Assembly (NCBI GenBank): GCA_030704615.1
Contig: CM060732.1
Location: forward strand, 28,313,053-28,377,052
Reading direction: 5' to 3'
Length of the DNA: 64,000 nucleotides
Origin: Takakia lepidozioides
Taxonomy: Eukaryota; Streptophyta; Takakiopsida; Takakiales; Takakiaceae
Each line of letters starts with the position of its first letter. Within the stretch, counting starts at the first letter, position 1. The notes beneath the pieces are model-generated. The model saw only the letters and a program-made list of their open reading frames with translations, searched no databases and was not told the origin of the DNA. The translations under genes were made by a program, and so were the position numbers. Positions 11,725 through 22,967 of the stretch are shown in pieces.

Positions 11725-13575
11725 CATGTTCTCGCATTTCAGTTGCCCATTACAGATTGTTCTCCTCGTAAGCCCTCCAAGTATACTTCTTCAACATGGT
11801 GATGTATCCAAAAGCTCATAGAATTTACTTATTGCCACGACCGCTTCCCCAGCTCCTCCATCCTCGAAAAACGCCAAAAATATGCTCCACTTATACTTGC
11901 TATCCGCCAGCGGGGGTCACTGCTGGCACCAGAGGAGGGATACATAATGCCAACATCTTTGCACTTCAAAACAACTTTAAACTCCCCACCACTTCTATCC
12001 ATAAAAGCTTCAAAGCTATACACCTCACGGCGCTCCGATCCCTCACAACTATCATTACCAGTAAGCGACAACTCGAATCCAACCCCTCTTCGGTACCCCA
12101 GGGTACCCCCCGGGTACCCTAGGTACCTAGTTACCACTACTCCCTAGCTACCCGGTGTCCCCTGGACCTGTTACTTTCTTCTATAGGGCCCACCCCCGAG
12201 AGGGGGCAGTAGCCGTAAGGCAAAGTGGCTCTTAGTTACGCCGGTTTAGGCCGGAGTCTTCTCTCTTGCTATCACAAAAGCAATTGAAAGAAATGTACAA
12301 CAATCGCAAAACATGACCATGTCCAAAAGTCAAAACAGCTGAGGTCATGCGAGCTTTTCCACAACCCTCAAAGACTAAATAAATAAATTAAAAAAAAACG
12401 TCATGTGTGCAACACACGTAAAGACGTCACCTCGACAATGGAATAAATTAGGTCCAACGTTCAACGTTCAACGTCCAACGTCAACGCGAGGTTGATTTGG
12501 GAACCTATCATGTGCATTTGTAACATTGGAAACCCTGCTTAATGAAATGCAAGGTATGGGAAGAAGAGTGCATGCAGTCCCCCAAATCAACCTTGCGTCA
12601 ACGCAAGGTTGATTTGGGGTTCGCTGGAGGGTTAGTTGATGCATTTCCTGCTATCCTGCAGCCCCATCAAGCAACCTTGCGTTGATTTGTGGGGGCACGA
12701 ACTGTCTATCTGGGCAGGGGTTCACTGAAACGGATCTTGTTTTTATGTAGAGGAAAAGAACAAAGAAACCCGCGGGTGGAGATGGAGCTATGGCAGAAGG
12801 GTTTGCATGTTTGCCTTCCCTCCCGCTCGCTCTAAGTCCCAGCCCTCTCTCTCTATCTCCCTCCCTCCCGCTCACTCTAATTCTATTCACGGCTACCGTG
12901 ATGGGCAACTTTTTAAGTTTTTTAACCTTCTTGCAAACCCTATAAGCAATTTTTTGATTTTTTTATAAAAAAATTTAAAGGAAGCCTCAGGCCCTTGAGG
13001 AGGGGGAAAAATTAACCCCCTTTCATTTGGGCCATGAGACCTACAGGACGATCAACGCCCAAACATATCGTCACGAACAATCCCACACACGGGGTAGGGC
13101 AGTGGGTTTGAACCCCGAACCACCGGGGCGACACACTGTGCACCTCCAGCCGATGTGTTTTTTTCAAATCTTTTGCACTTTGATTTTTAAAAAAAAAATC
13201 ATTCTAGTGGTAGAGTCTCCGACATTTTTTCAAAATATAAATATTGATATATTATATATATAACCAGAAAAGCATGTGTCAACACGTGCAGTCATGTAGT
13301 GATTCATCCATGTGATGATCTGGCAGAATGCATTAGAGTGAGAGTCATAAAGTCATATGTCTATCTAGCAATTTGTACACGTCATTCCAGTGTAGGTATG
13401 ACCGTGACTGGTAGTCATATCTGCCATGACATGTTTGACATGTGTTGCGCAGAGTCCGGAGTCATGCAATCGCATATACGCCTTCCCCGGACCTGCGTTA
13501 TGACTTCAAAAGGCATTTCTGCCACAAATCTGTCATGACTGCGCAGCCATGGGAGTCATAAAAGCCAGTTGAGCC
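11725..13575. other. Intergenic stretch with CAACCT-type palindromes
   Basis: No gene is recognised. At 12,588-12,611 lies a perfect 24-bp palindrome (CAACCTTGCG, TCAA, CGCAAGGTTG), extended to 18-nt arms at 12,580-12,619. Half-sites of it occur at about 12,475-12,500 and 12,670-12,690. Around 12,050-12,130 is a run of GGTACC-rich sequence. A GGGTTTGAACCCC element near 13,108 resembles a tRNA B box, but no tRNA fold was found. Confidence 0.6.
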
Positions 13576-14397
13576 ACAGAGAGTTGGTCGAGCTGAAAAC
13601 TCAACTCAAGGATCTAATGTCAAAGGGGTACATCCGGCCGAGTAAGTCACCTTACGGAGCCCCGGTGCTATTCGAAGAAAGATGGGACGCTGCGGATGTG
13701 TGTCGATTACAGGGCTCTGAATAAGGTGACTATCAAGAACCGGTACCCTTTGCCAAGGATCGACGACCTCTTCGATCGGTTGGCAGGAGCAAAGTATTTC
13801 AGCCGGATCGATTTGCGCTCCGGCTTCCATCAAATCAGAGTGGCGGAAGGAGATGAGGAGAAGACCGCGTGCATGACAAGATATGGTTCATATGAGTTAT
13901 TGGTGATGCCTTTTGGGCTCACCAACGCACCCGCAACCTTTAGCACGCTAATGAACAACCTTTTCCAGGAGTGGTTGGATGACTTTGTAATCGTGTACAT
14001 CGACGACATCTTGGTGTACTCGAAAACAAAGGAAGAGGCACCTGAAGCACCTCAAAAGGGTGTTCCAGAAATTGCGGGAAAGGAAGCTGTATGCCAAAGC
14101 TTCAAAGTGCGAATTCGGGGTCACAAAAGTGGAGTTCCTAGGGCATGTGATTACACAGGATGGGATCAAAACGAATGACAGAAAGGTGAGGGCGATCTTG
14201 GACTGGGTGCCTCCGACTTCGGTCCCGGGAGTGCGATCCTTCCTAGGACTCGCCTCTTATTACCGAAAGTATATGAGAAATTTTGCCAAGATCGCGGGGC
14301 CGTTGTCGGACCTTCTGTGTAAGTCCAAGGTATGGGTATGGAACACCTTTTGTGGCCAAGCTTTTGCCGAGTTGAAGCAGCGTATGGCGGAGGCTCC
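13576..14397 (+). mobile_element. Ty3/gypsy LTR retrotransposon reverse transcriptase fragment
   Basis: The plus strand encodes the gypsy RT core: [66 protein letters not shown], the catalytic [10 protein letters not shown] (YIDD at 13,996-14,007), then FLGHVI and FLGLASYYRKY, where the tether to RNase H begins. Two single-base frameshifts (near 13,675 and 14,037) break it. There are no LTRs, protease or integrase. The right side ends abruptly against the SWIM exon of MULE copy A, so it is a truncated relic fused by rearrangement or insertion. Confidence 0.9.
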
Positions 14398-17300
14398 TGT
14401 TGTAGTGAACAGCAGATGCCGAAGTGATCATTGTGTACACCCGACCATATCCTGGATCGGGCACTTTCGTGGTGCTTGCAACACGAGCTTGGAGCATTCT
14501 TGCGGACTCCACTTTGCGGAAGTGTTCAGCGGTTGGAGGGAAACGCCGAACCAGCTTTCCATCTCGTTTGGTTGGCCACACGTGAGGATTTGCCGGGGGG
14601 ACCCGAGAGGACGCAGAAGTAGAAACACATGTATGCAGTAGGGGTTGTCTCGCAAGGGAAAAGCCTGCCTCCTCCAGCATTGCAATATCCTGACTTGTGA
14701 GATGTGTTCCCACCTTGACGGGCCAAACGGTTGGAGGAGCTGGCTTCCTCACCACGGAAGGACGCACAGTTCCATGCATACATCTACCACAATCGTCTGC
14801 GCAGAACCAGAACTTGTGGTTCTTTGCTTCTGGTTGGCCGTATGGACATATCAAACCCGTGAAAGTCGGAGCAGGAGTCCGGGCACCGCCTCTAGATATA
14901 GATGAAGTGCACTTCTCGAAATTAGTTGCCCTGATCGTTGTACATTTCACACGAGACCCTGCACTTGTGCGTTCTATGTGCCAAACGCGTTTGGGGCATG
15001 CGGACTCCAGCACATCAAGGGGGTAGTTTCTCTCCTGCACCATTTCAGTGGCACTGTTAGATGCTGGAGCCTGCCGTCGAGTCGGAGGTTCCTCCACAAT
15101 GGAGGTTCCGGACATGGATCTGCCATGCAGAGGAACACGAGGCTTCGAGAAGTTATCACGGTCTGCTCTGTGCGAATCGAAATCCGAACCAGGTGGGGTG
15201 TTCAATTTCCTCTTACATGAGCCGAATCTCTCTTCCCCTTCAAGATGTGGAACTCTAGAAACAAGTGGCGTTCCCTGGGCATACATGCTCACCGCCCGTG
15301 CTATCTTGCTTGGATCCCCAAATCTGTTTACAACACGCAACATCAACTCCTGTTTGTCCGGACCCTTGCCACCAGCCCCTCCTCGCAAGAAATCACGGTA
15401 TATGGTTAGTTGTTGCAAGGCACGTATCAGATCATCTGTTGTTGCCACATACAAATCCCGACCTCGTTTCCCAGATTGTTGCAACCATGCATTGTGCACA
15501 GTCTCTGCCAAATTGCAACATGGCATGTCCGCCATCTCCTCAATGGACATGTTCTGCGCAGAACCACACTTCAGAATAGTGCACAGGGAACAACATAAAG
15601 AAAGCAAGGAGAGCAAAATTTGGAAAGTAAATATATGAAGAAAGCTAGCAATACAAGCCTCGCACCATTGTCATGGCTGCTCCCCACTGTCTGTACCGGA
15701 AGTGCCAAAACGCCAACCAATCTTCCAATGCTCTCATACTCTCAAGCGATGCAGCTCCAGAAGAGAACCACCAGGCATGAATTGTCTGGAACAAAATGTC
15801 CGCCTCCTTCATTGTTCTAGCATCTTTGTACTCTTTGCACAATTTACGGTGTTGTGTCTGCATCTCTGGTTTGATGTCCGACTTTGTATGTTTCTCCAAA
15901 GATTGTGTCCAATGGAATAGACATGTACGCTCTCTTCCCGGCATTGGCACTTTTGGGTCGCCTGATCCGAAGACAATTCGAACTGCATTGAAATTTGCCT
16001 GAGCACTATCTGCCATAAAACCAGCAAAATTTGGAGATGGCACCCCATGGCAGCCCATAACACGTACAAGGGAATTCCACATGAGCTTCTGGGATTCCGT
16101 ATCCTCGGATTGCATGTCACAAATTGCAATTGTCATAACTTGTTGGTACACTGGATCGTACACATGACAAGCCATTGTCGTCCAATCTTTCACTTGTTTC
16201 ACATGATCAAACATAAGAAAACAATTTTGCAGGTCCCCAGTCTTCTGCATCCGCTTCACGAGGCTAACCCCACTACCCTCCCCAGCAGTCAACATTTTGA
16301 AAAGAAAACTTTGATGGCACCTTGACCTGGAAAAACATTGTCCTGGATGTAGTCGTACATGCTCAGTCATTTCAATTCCAAAATGTTGTCTATGTAGCCT
16401 CTGATCCCAGAGCCCATTCTCAATGCATTGATCTGATGCCGAATGTTAGGTGAACTCAACGTGGAGAAATGATCCATGACAACGTCGAGTGCTGCACCGT
16501 CAAGTTTAGTCCCCACAGAATCCCCTTCACTCAAAATATGGCTTTCCAAGAAGGATTTGCTTGCGCCAAGAGCAATTGCGGATGTTGTTGCGAATGGGTT
16601 TCTCTTGTACTCCTGTTTAATCAACCTCGATACTGTCTCAACACTCTCCCTGTAATCCCCCTTCGAGACAGGATGGTTATGGAAACCAAAATGCACACAA
16701 GCTCTTGTCATGGTTTTCAAACGGTGGACAACATAGTACATCCTTGCTCCACACAGCGCCAGACAGGTTGGTACTAGTTTGCAGAATTTGCAAACGAAAG
16801 TGGTTTCCGCTGGAGGAGCAGTCCCAGGCTTAAATGGATTTTTTGCGAGACCCTCCCACTCGCTTTGATTGTGAACCCCAGACTGAAGAAAGTGTCTCCA
16901 ATTCAAATTATCACACCTAAGGTGTCCATTGCAAACTGTTCTCCTGAAAACAAGCTTGTCCTCATTTTGAATATTGGATGTTTTTGTTCTGCACCATGGG
17001 TGCCCGTCGTGTTTCTTGTCCATTCCGTGCATCATGCTTGTTATACCTCCAACTCGCGGAGGAGGAGGCAGCTCAAATAGGATATCCCCATCAAAAGTCT
17101 CTAGCAGGAACTTCGCAGGCACCTGCTTCAAAGCTTCCCAATCAATTCCCAGCAACTCACTTTTGAAACCTGCCATTCCTCTTGTCGCCCATAGTTTTGG
17201 AATGACACTACAAATGTCTTCTTCATCCGCTTCCACAACTATAGTACAAAGGACTGGAGTTGGAATTTCACTAATGTCATCATTGGACGAATCCGAAAGC

Positions 17301-17676
17301 TCAACGATTGGAGTTGAGCACGTTTTTTTTTTTCTCACCACCACCTCCATTTTGTCTTCAATGACTGAAGCAGCAGTCCCGGGCGTCACATATGATCCAA
17401 GGGACTTTCTCCGAGGCTCTCCGAGTACTCTGTATCTACCAGGGCGCACTCTCCACTGGCTCACATGAGCCGTCTCATCACGATTTTGAAAAGAGTATTT
17501 CAACAACTTCCCGTCGAAATCGTACACCTCTTTCTCCAAGAAGATGGACCCATTCAAAAGCTCAAACCGTGTAGCCAGGACATGTTCTGTCACAATTGCG
17601 AATCCATTGTCAATGCTTCTTTGGAGAAAGGCACTGGTTTGTCGTCAGAATAAAACTCTGCTTCGGAGGAAGCCAT
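14398..17676 (-). pseudogene. MULE transposase with SWIM exon, copy A, degenerate and 3'-truncated
   Basis: The gene runs leftwards from the ATG at 17,676. It matches copy B throughout: SQWRVRPGRYRVLGEPRRKS, the zinc cluster (VCKFCKLVPTC), HFGFHNHP, VYDPVYQQVMTIAICDMQ, GFMADSAQANFNAV, CLFHW and ALEDWLAFWHFRYRQWGAAM. The second exon (about 15,552 leftwards) begins NMSIEEMADMPCCNL. Defects include a one-base deletion near 17,625, a stop and a frameshift near 16,370-16,310, and loss of the SWIM finger: at 14,397 the sequence switches to a gypsy fragment. In the second exon, KFWFCADD is intact where copy B has lost one base. The divergent neighbour is the accessory gene at 18,509. Confidence 0.9.
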
Positions 17677-18508
17677 GTTACGTCCCCGAGCGGGGGGTTC
17701 TCTCTCCTGAGCTGCTCCTTTGTGAAATCAGATGATTCAGCTATGCAACACACTGGTTGCACATGAAATGAGGCGGAAGCACCCGTTCTTTGAAGATTGT
17801 GCATATTATGATATTCCATCTAGTCAATGTGGGACGGTTCCTGACAAGTCACCGTCAAATTAACGTATGTGACATGCAGTTTGTATTGTCTTCTGAGCAA
17901 TGCTGACAGATAATCCATCTAGTTGTGGGGGTCACCCCAAAACAATAAAAATCCGCCGACGGATCCCATGCAGGGATGATGGGAAGAGAATTGAAGTAAT
18001 TAGTTCATTTGTCAGGCCATGACTATATCCAGTATGTCTGATCATGTGGATGGTTTCTAGATCATGCAATCCTTGGGCCCAGAACTCTCCACGTACGCAT
18101 ATTCCGTTAAATCCTAAGTAGGCCTCATGGCAAGTACTTCGAGAATTCTCATCCATGACGTCCAACGGTGATATTAATGAAGCCGTCACAAAAAAGACAC
18201 ATGTCAATTTTATGTTTGCACACGCCAAGAACCCAAAACAACCGCGCAAAGGAACAACTGTCCCAAATAGGTTACGCTATTTTCACTGTCACGTACGTTC
18301 AAGTATTGGACACGCAAGAGGGAATCGAATGGTTCCAGGGACACTTCCAAAACGACGGGACCCCGGAAGAAAGCGAGTCTGTTCATCATTCTTGTTTCTT
18401 AGAGGAAGAGAGGAAGTCAAGCTGGAGAGGGTTCCTTGTTCGGTTCGGAAGAGGAGGAAATCATTGTATTTTACATCGGTTAGAGAGAGGCTGAGATCAA
18501 GAGAGCAA
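17677..18508. promoter_or_regulatory. Divergent intergenic region of MULE copy A
   Basis: 832 bp separate the transposase ATG (minus) from the accessory ATG (plus). It must hold both promoters. No palindrome of the intronic type is seen here. The last 120 bp before the accessory ATG are conserved with copy B (a frame encoding VKLERVP and KSLYFTS), suggesting a conserved leader or an upstream start. Confidence 0.5.
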
Positions 18509-21500
18509 ATGACGAGGCGTCGCATGCAAGATGGTGCAGCGCTTAGGTAGCATGTGAACTTGGAGACAGATCAAGCAGAAGAGCATGTAGGAAGTGAGAG
18601 TGAGGTCGCCGCAGTCGCAGCGACGGCTGGAGCAGTGAGCGTAGGTAACCAAACAGTGCCAGCCGAGTTCATGCACAAAGACAACACAACAGAAGGAGGA
18701 GCAGTGGACACCATACCGGGAGGAAGTCAGCAAACCCTACATTAGACAGAAATGGTGATCATTCAATATCCGCATAATACTGTTATCATTAGTCTTGATG
18801 TTTTCCATTCCATGTGGGATCAATACATTGTTTTTTCTTATGTTCAGACCGATGAAAAATGGAAGAGGAAAGCTGCAGAGGGCGATCCGAGCGATGCAGC
18901 CACGAAGCCGAAGAAGGGGAAGGGATCCGTAAGTTCTCTCAAACACACTTCTCCCTCTTTACTGATAGTCCCCCGATGTGAGAAAAGCGATGATCGGTGG
19001 CGATCATCGCTTTACAGAAGAATGTAGTTGGTGTCTTATTTCAGTAGATTCAGGAAGGCAGGCAGGCATGAAAGAATATGTATCAAGGCGAAAGTGATGA
19101 TCGGTGCTGACCATCACCTTCGCCATTGCTTTATTTAAGCAAAGAATGCGATTTTCATTGTGATTCAAGAGTGACAGAGAACTAAAGACACATCTTGCAA
19201 TGACGTCGAAGTGATGATCGTTACCGATCATCGCTTTGAGGTCCATTCCCTTCTTGTTCAGAATAGTTTAGAAATGGCGTGGTCGTTCAGGAAACTGATG
19301 ATCGGTACCGACCATCACATTCAGCTCCCATTGTTTGTGCATCCCTTGGCACTTAAATAGTGATGGTCGGTACGGTTAAAAAAAATTTCGACAATGACTG
19401 CATGTTAACCCAAAATCCTATCTCGCACTGGAAGCCTTTGTAGAATGAAATTCTTTAGGTGGAGAAATGTCCATTCAACTTCATATTTGGAATTGGAGAA
19501 ACAGAAAAACGATGGTCGGTGTCGACCATCGCCTCCAAGTCCATTTCTATGCTCTATATCTCATACAATGAAATGCAGAATTCTGCTGTGAAGTGATGAT
19601 CGGTGCCGACCATCACATCCAGACCTCATGGGTTGTGCTTCCCAAGGCAGTCTGATTGTGATGATTGGTACTGACCATCAATGCTTGAACGGTTTGGCAA
19701 TACACCAGAATCCATAAAAGGAGACCAAGTTCAGTGGGTGAAAGAAGGGATTCTGACTAAGAGTGATGATCGGTGCCGACCATCACACTCAGACGTCATG
19801 GGGTTCGCTTCCTAATGCAATCTGATTGTGATGATCGGTACCGATCATCACTTTTTGAACAGATTGGCAATGCACCAGAATCCAAGAGAGGACATCAAGT
19901 TCAATGTGTGATAGAGGGGATTCTGACTTATAGTGATGATCGGTGCCGACCATCACATTTAGACCTCATGGGTTGTGCCTCCCAAGGCAGTCTGCTTGTG
20001 ATGATCGGTACCGACCATCACTTTTTGAACAGATTGGCAATGCACCAGAATCCAAAAGAGAACATCAAGCTCAATGAGTGATAGAATGGGTTCTGACTTA
20101 TAGTGATGATCGGTGCCGACCATCACATTTAGACCTCGTGGGTGTTTGCATCCCAATGTTGTCTTGTGGTGATGTGCGATACCGACCATCGCTTGCATCA
20201 TCCTGATGGTCGGCACCGATCATCGCAGTCTAGTGAGAACGAAGTCAAGGTTCATTGGGAAACCAAGTAGGATTTCCATTCATTTGTTAGAAGACAAAGT
20301 GATGGTCGGTACCGATCGTCACTGTGTTGAAATGTCTGTTTTCCTGAACACCAGTTGAATGTTGCTGTTGTGGCGGTTTTGGGTATGCAAAAGAATGTAA
20401 AGTCCAAGCAAGCAGAAACAAATGCAAAGGGCTCTGGAGAAGGGGACGACTCCACAAAGAGTTCTGAGAACAGCGAAGACACTAACGAGCCTGAATTGCA
20501 CTACCTTGACAAGGTGAAACAACTTATGTCATATCAAAAGGTAAATTCCCAGGAGGTTATTAGGGACATGATCGTCTCTGGAGGACGCCTTGAAATCCCT
20601 CTCTGCCGGATGATAGGTGCACAAGTTTTTTACGTCTCAGTGAAGGATACTAATGGTCACAGCACAAAAGTGAGCCCATAGATTATGGACAACTGGGATG
20701 ATTGCTGGAAGGATGTGAATGACAAGTTTGAGGACTCTCTGTTGCTTGGACATAACACCCAGCAGTTCTGCAACCACATGTTCTATGTCTGGGACGGGAA
20801 CCATCGCTTGCTAGCTTGGATGGGGTACATTGCGAAACACCATTCAAAAGACAAGGACAAGCATTGTGTTGTGGAGGCAATGGTTCTGGATCCTGGGAAC
20901 GACATCGCCAGACTTTTGACAGCTGTGCATGACGTGAACAAGTAGGACTTCCTCATAAACCCATAGCCTTTCAAATTGCATGTTGTGCGCATTTCAAGTC
21001 CAAACGTTAAATATTTCTTACGTATGCAATGTGTATTCCCTGTTTGCAGATCGACAGAGAAATCACATGTTACTACGAGCCTGGTCCACACACTATTCCG
21101 CATTCAGAGAATTGGTTTGATGAAGCTTGATGAGTTCCGCACAGTGCTACATCCTGATGTCATCAAGAAGTGCGAAACAGGAAGATCTGCAGGGACCTGG
21201 TACTCGTTGGCCCGAGATGCATTTTTGGAGTACATGTATGCGGTATGGCCCAAACCACTTCTTCCTATGTTATTACATACAAATTTTCAATTGTATGTCT
21301 GCTAATCCAATCATTGATACTTGCAGCAAGAACTGGCAGAGGCCGCCGAAATCTGAGTACTACCGCACTACAGCAGAAGAACTGAGGACTGCTAAAGGAG
21401 TTGGAGCAGCCATAAAGAAGGAGTACGAGATAAGGAGAACAAAGTTGATGTCGGCCTTCCTGAAGCAATTGAGAATAGTGGATCCCGGACTTTGGGAGGA

Positions 21501-21537
21501 GTTCCTTCTCCAAAAAATCCCACTACGACAAGCATAG
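18509..21537 (+). pseudogene. ParB-like accessory gene, copy A, degenerate and truncated
   Basis: The start MTRRR at 18,509 matches copy B, but a TAG follows after 13 codons (about 18,548). After a conserved KRKAAEGD basic segment and donor (about 18,930), a 1.4-kb intron filled with palindromes leads to the ParB-like exon (about 20,391-20,942): LHYLDKVKQLMSYQKVNSQE, VFYVWDGNHRLLAWMGYIAK and EAMVLDPGNDIARLLTA. Compared with copy B, 78 bp between IPLCRMI and GAQVFYVS are deleted and a TAG stands at about 20,680. The next exon (about 21,050) has STEKSHVTTSLVHTLFRIQR. The last block (21,307-21,537) ends EEFLLQKIPLRQA with no counterpart in copy B. At 21,538 the sequence jumps into a transposase fragment, so the methyltransferase-like half is absent. 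Confidence 0.85.
18986..20322. repeat. Array of 24-bp palindromes, copy A type (GTGATGATCG/N4/CGACCATCAC)
   Basis: About 15 copies are spread over 1.3 kb of one intron: near 18,986, 19,098, 19,210, 19,297, 19,510, 19,592, 19,659, 19,762, 19,828, 19,932, 19,998, 20,103, 20,170, 20,203 and 20,299, plus a half-site near 19,360. The spacer is usually GTGC or GTAC. Between 19,590 and 20,125 copies alternate in a higher-order repeat of about 170 bp. A few copies end GC instead of AC, with the matching GC at the other arm (18,986), a compensatory change that keeps the palindrome. Confidence 0.92.
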
Positions 21538-22317
21538 AACATTATGCAGACACTTCGCACTGTCCGGTGTACAAAACCAAAGCGAATGGGATGGTGTCTC
21601 TGAGAATCAATTCAAGGCTGGATTGATGCCACCATACAATAATACTTTTGTGTGTAAGTTCTGTAGGCTCGCACCTTCCTGTCTTACATTGTGTGGCGCC
21701 AGAATATACTATGTGGTACAACGATTCAATACCCTGACTAGAGCCTGTGTCCATTTTGGTTATCACAATCAACCTGTGTCCAAGGGGTATTATAGGGAAA
21801 GCGTTGAGACAGTCTCGCGCCTCATAAGATAGGAGTTGGATAGCAATCCAACTGGAACCACTTCTGCAATTGCGATGGAAGCGAGCAAGTCCTTCCTGGA
21901 AAGCCATATTCTCTGTGCAGCAGATTCTGTTGGAGTAATTGGAGGGACCAGCTTTGGACATTGTTATGGACCATTTTTCAACATTGACTTCTCCAAACAT
22001 TCGGAATCAAGTGAACGCTTTGAGAATGGGCTCTGGGAGCCGGGGTTATATGGACAATATTATGGATTTGAAGAAAAGGAGCAGGTATAACTACATCCAA
22101 GACAGAGTTTTTCCGGGGCAAGGAGCCAAAAAAATATTCCTGTTCAAAATGTCAACAAAAGGTGAAGGCAGCGGAGTTAGCCTGGTGAAACGTATGCAGA
22201 AGGGTGGCGATCTTGGCAATTGTTTTCTTATGTTCGATCACGTGAAGGGGGTTAAAGAGTGGACCACAATGGCATGTCATGTTTACGACCCAGTGTACCA
22301 GCGAGTCATGACAATTG
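21538..22317 (+). pseudogene. MULE transposase copy C, middle part, split by the insertion of element B
   Basis: The fragment starts mid-gene: RHFALSGVQNQSEWDG, then TFVCKFCRLAPSC, HFGYHNQPVSKG, a TAG after VSRLIR (about 21,830), a frameshift near 21,930, then SGSRGYMDNI, FLFKMSTKGEGSGVSLVKRM and ACHVYDPVYQRVMTIA. The sequence stops being transposase exactly at TGACAATTG (22,309-22,317) and resumes after the same nine bases at 32,842. Rejoined, the reading continues VMTIA to VCDMQSEDTESQ as in the other copies. The N-terminal part and any accessory gene of this element are missing; its left end abuts copy A at 21,538. Confidence 0.88.
22309..22317 (+). repeat. Target site duplication of element B, left copy (TGACAATTG)
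   Basis: Nine bases identical to 32,842-32,850 flank the 10.5-kb insertion. Uninterrupted transposase copies A and B contain this sequence only once at the homologous position, so it was duplicated on insertion. Nine base pairs is the usual MULE target duplication length. Confidence 0.92.
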
Positions 22318-22565
22318 CAACGACGCAATGGCGTGAGCGTTGCACGTGAGCGCGCGAGCGTACGCTCACGCAGGAGTGACGTGGCGTGAGCGTACGCTCA
22401 CGCCAGCTGACGTGGCGTGAGCCTGCACACATGCTGACGTGGCGTGAGCGTCATGTCAGCATGCTGATGTGGCGGTAAATGATGACATGGCACTGTCCGT
22501 CAACTGCCACGTCAGCATTAACATGCGCCGCCTATAACCGTGGATGGTCCTATGACCGTGGAATT
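22318..22565 (+). repeat. Left terminal inverted repeat and subterminal repeats of element B
   Basis: The outer 50 bp pair with the right end. Further in are repeated TGACGTGGCGTGAGC units and a conserved block (CGCCGCCTATAACCGTGG) shared with the termini at 11.55 and 35.1 kb. Inverted GTGAGCGTACGCTCAC units lie within the repeat. Confidence 0.85.
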
Positions 22566-22967
22566 AATGCAGGGAATCTTGCCTAAATAGAATCAAGACG
22601 AGCGTTGAGGCCTACAATTACAGCATCCAACATTGTGCAATTACAAATGCTTGTTTCACTTTTACAATTACGAAGACGACAAAATATCCTCACAAAGTGT
22701 GCGCCATAAAGGCTGCCACGAGAAGACTTCCTCTCTCCTCAAATAACAATGAGAGTTATGATCATCTTCAAAAGATGATTGTAGTGCATAGCGACAGCAA
22801 GACATGTAGACTTCGAACGGTGCAATGACAAATGTGCACTACCTAAAAGTTGTCACTCAGAGCTCACTCCGTATAATTGGAGGCCATATCATTGCACAGC
22901 CGACGAATTGATGTGAATTACACATTTCAAATCATGGTCATCCACATACCACATTACATAGTTCATG

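Noticed and set aside
13095-13140. tRNA gene or tRNA-derived SINE (B-box-like GGGTTTGAACCCC)
   Set aside because: No A box at the right distance and no cloverleaf could be folded by eye; a similar GATTTGATCCCCGG occurs near 37,489 without a tRNA.
14243-14641. Plus-strand frame of 193 codons continuing the gypsy RT
   Set aside because: Homology to gypsy ends at about 14,397; the rest is the antisense of the MULE SWIM exon.
18986-20322. Regularly spaced repeats resembling a CRISPR array
   Set aside because: The units are full palindromes with variable copies and irregular spacing of 30-120 bp, partly in a 170-bp higher-order repeat, inside an intron of a eukaryotic element. No cas genes and no unique equal-length spacers.
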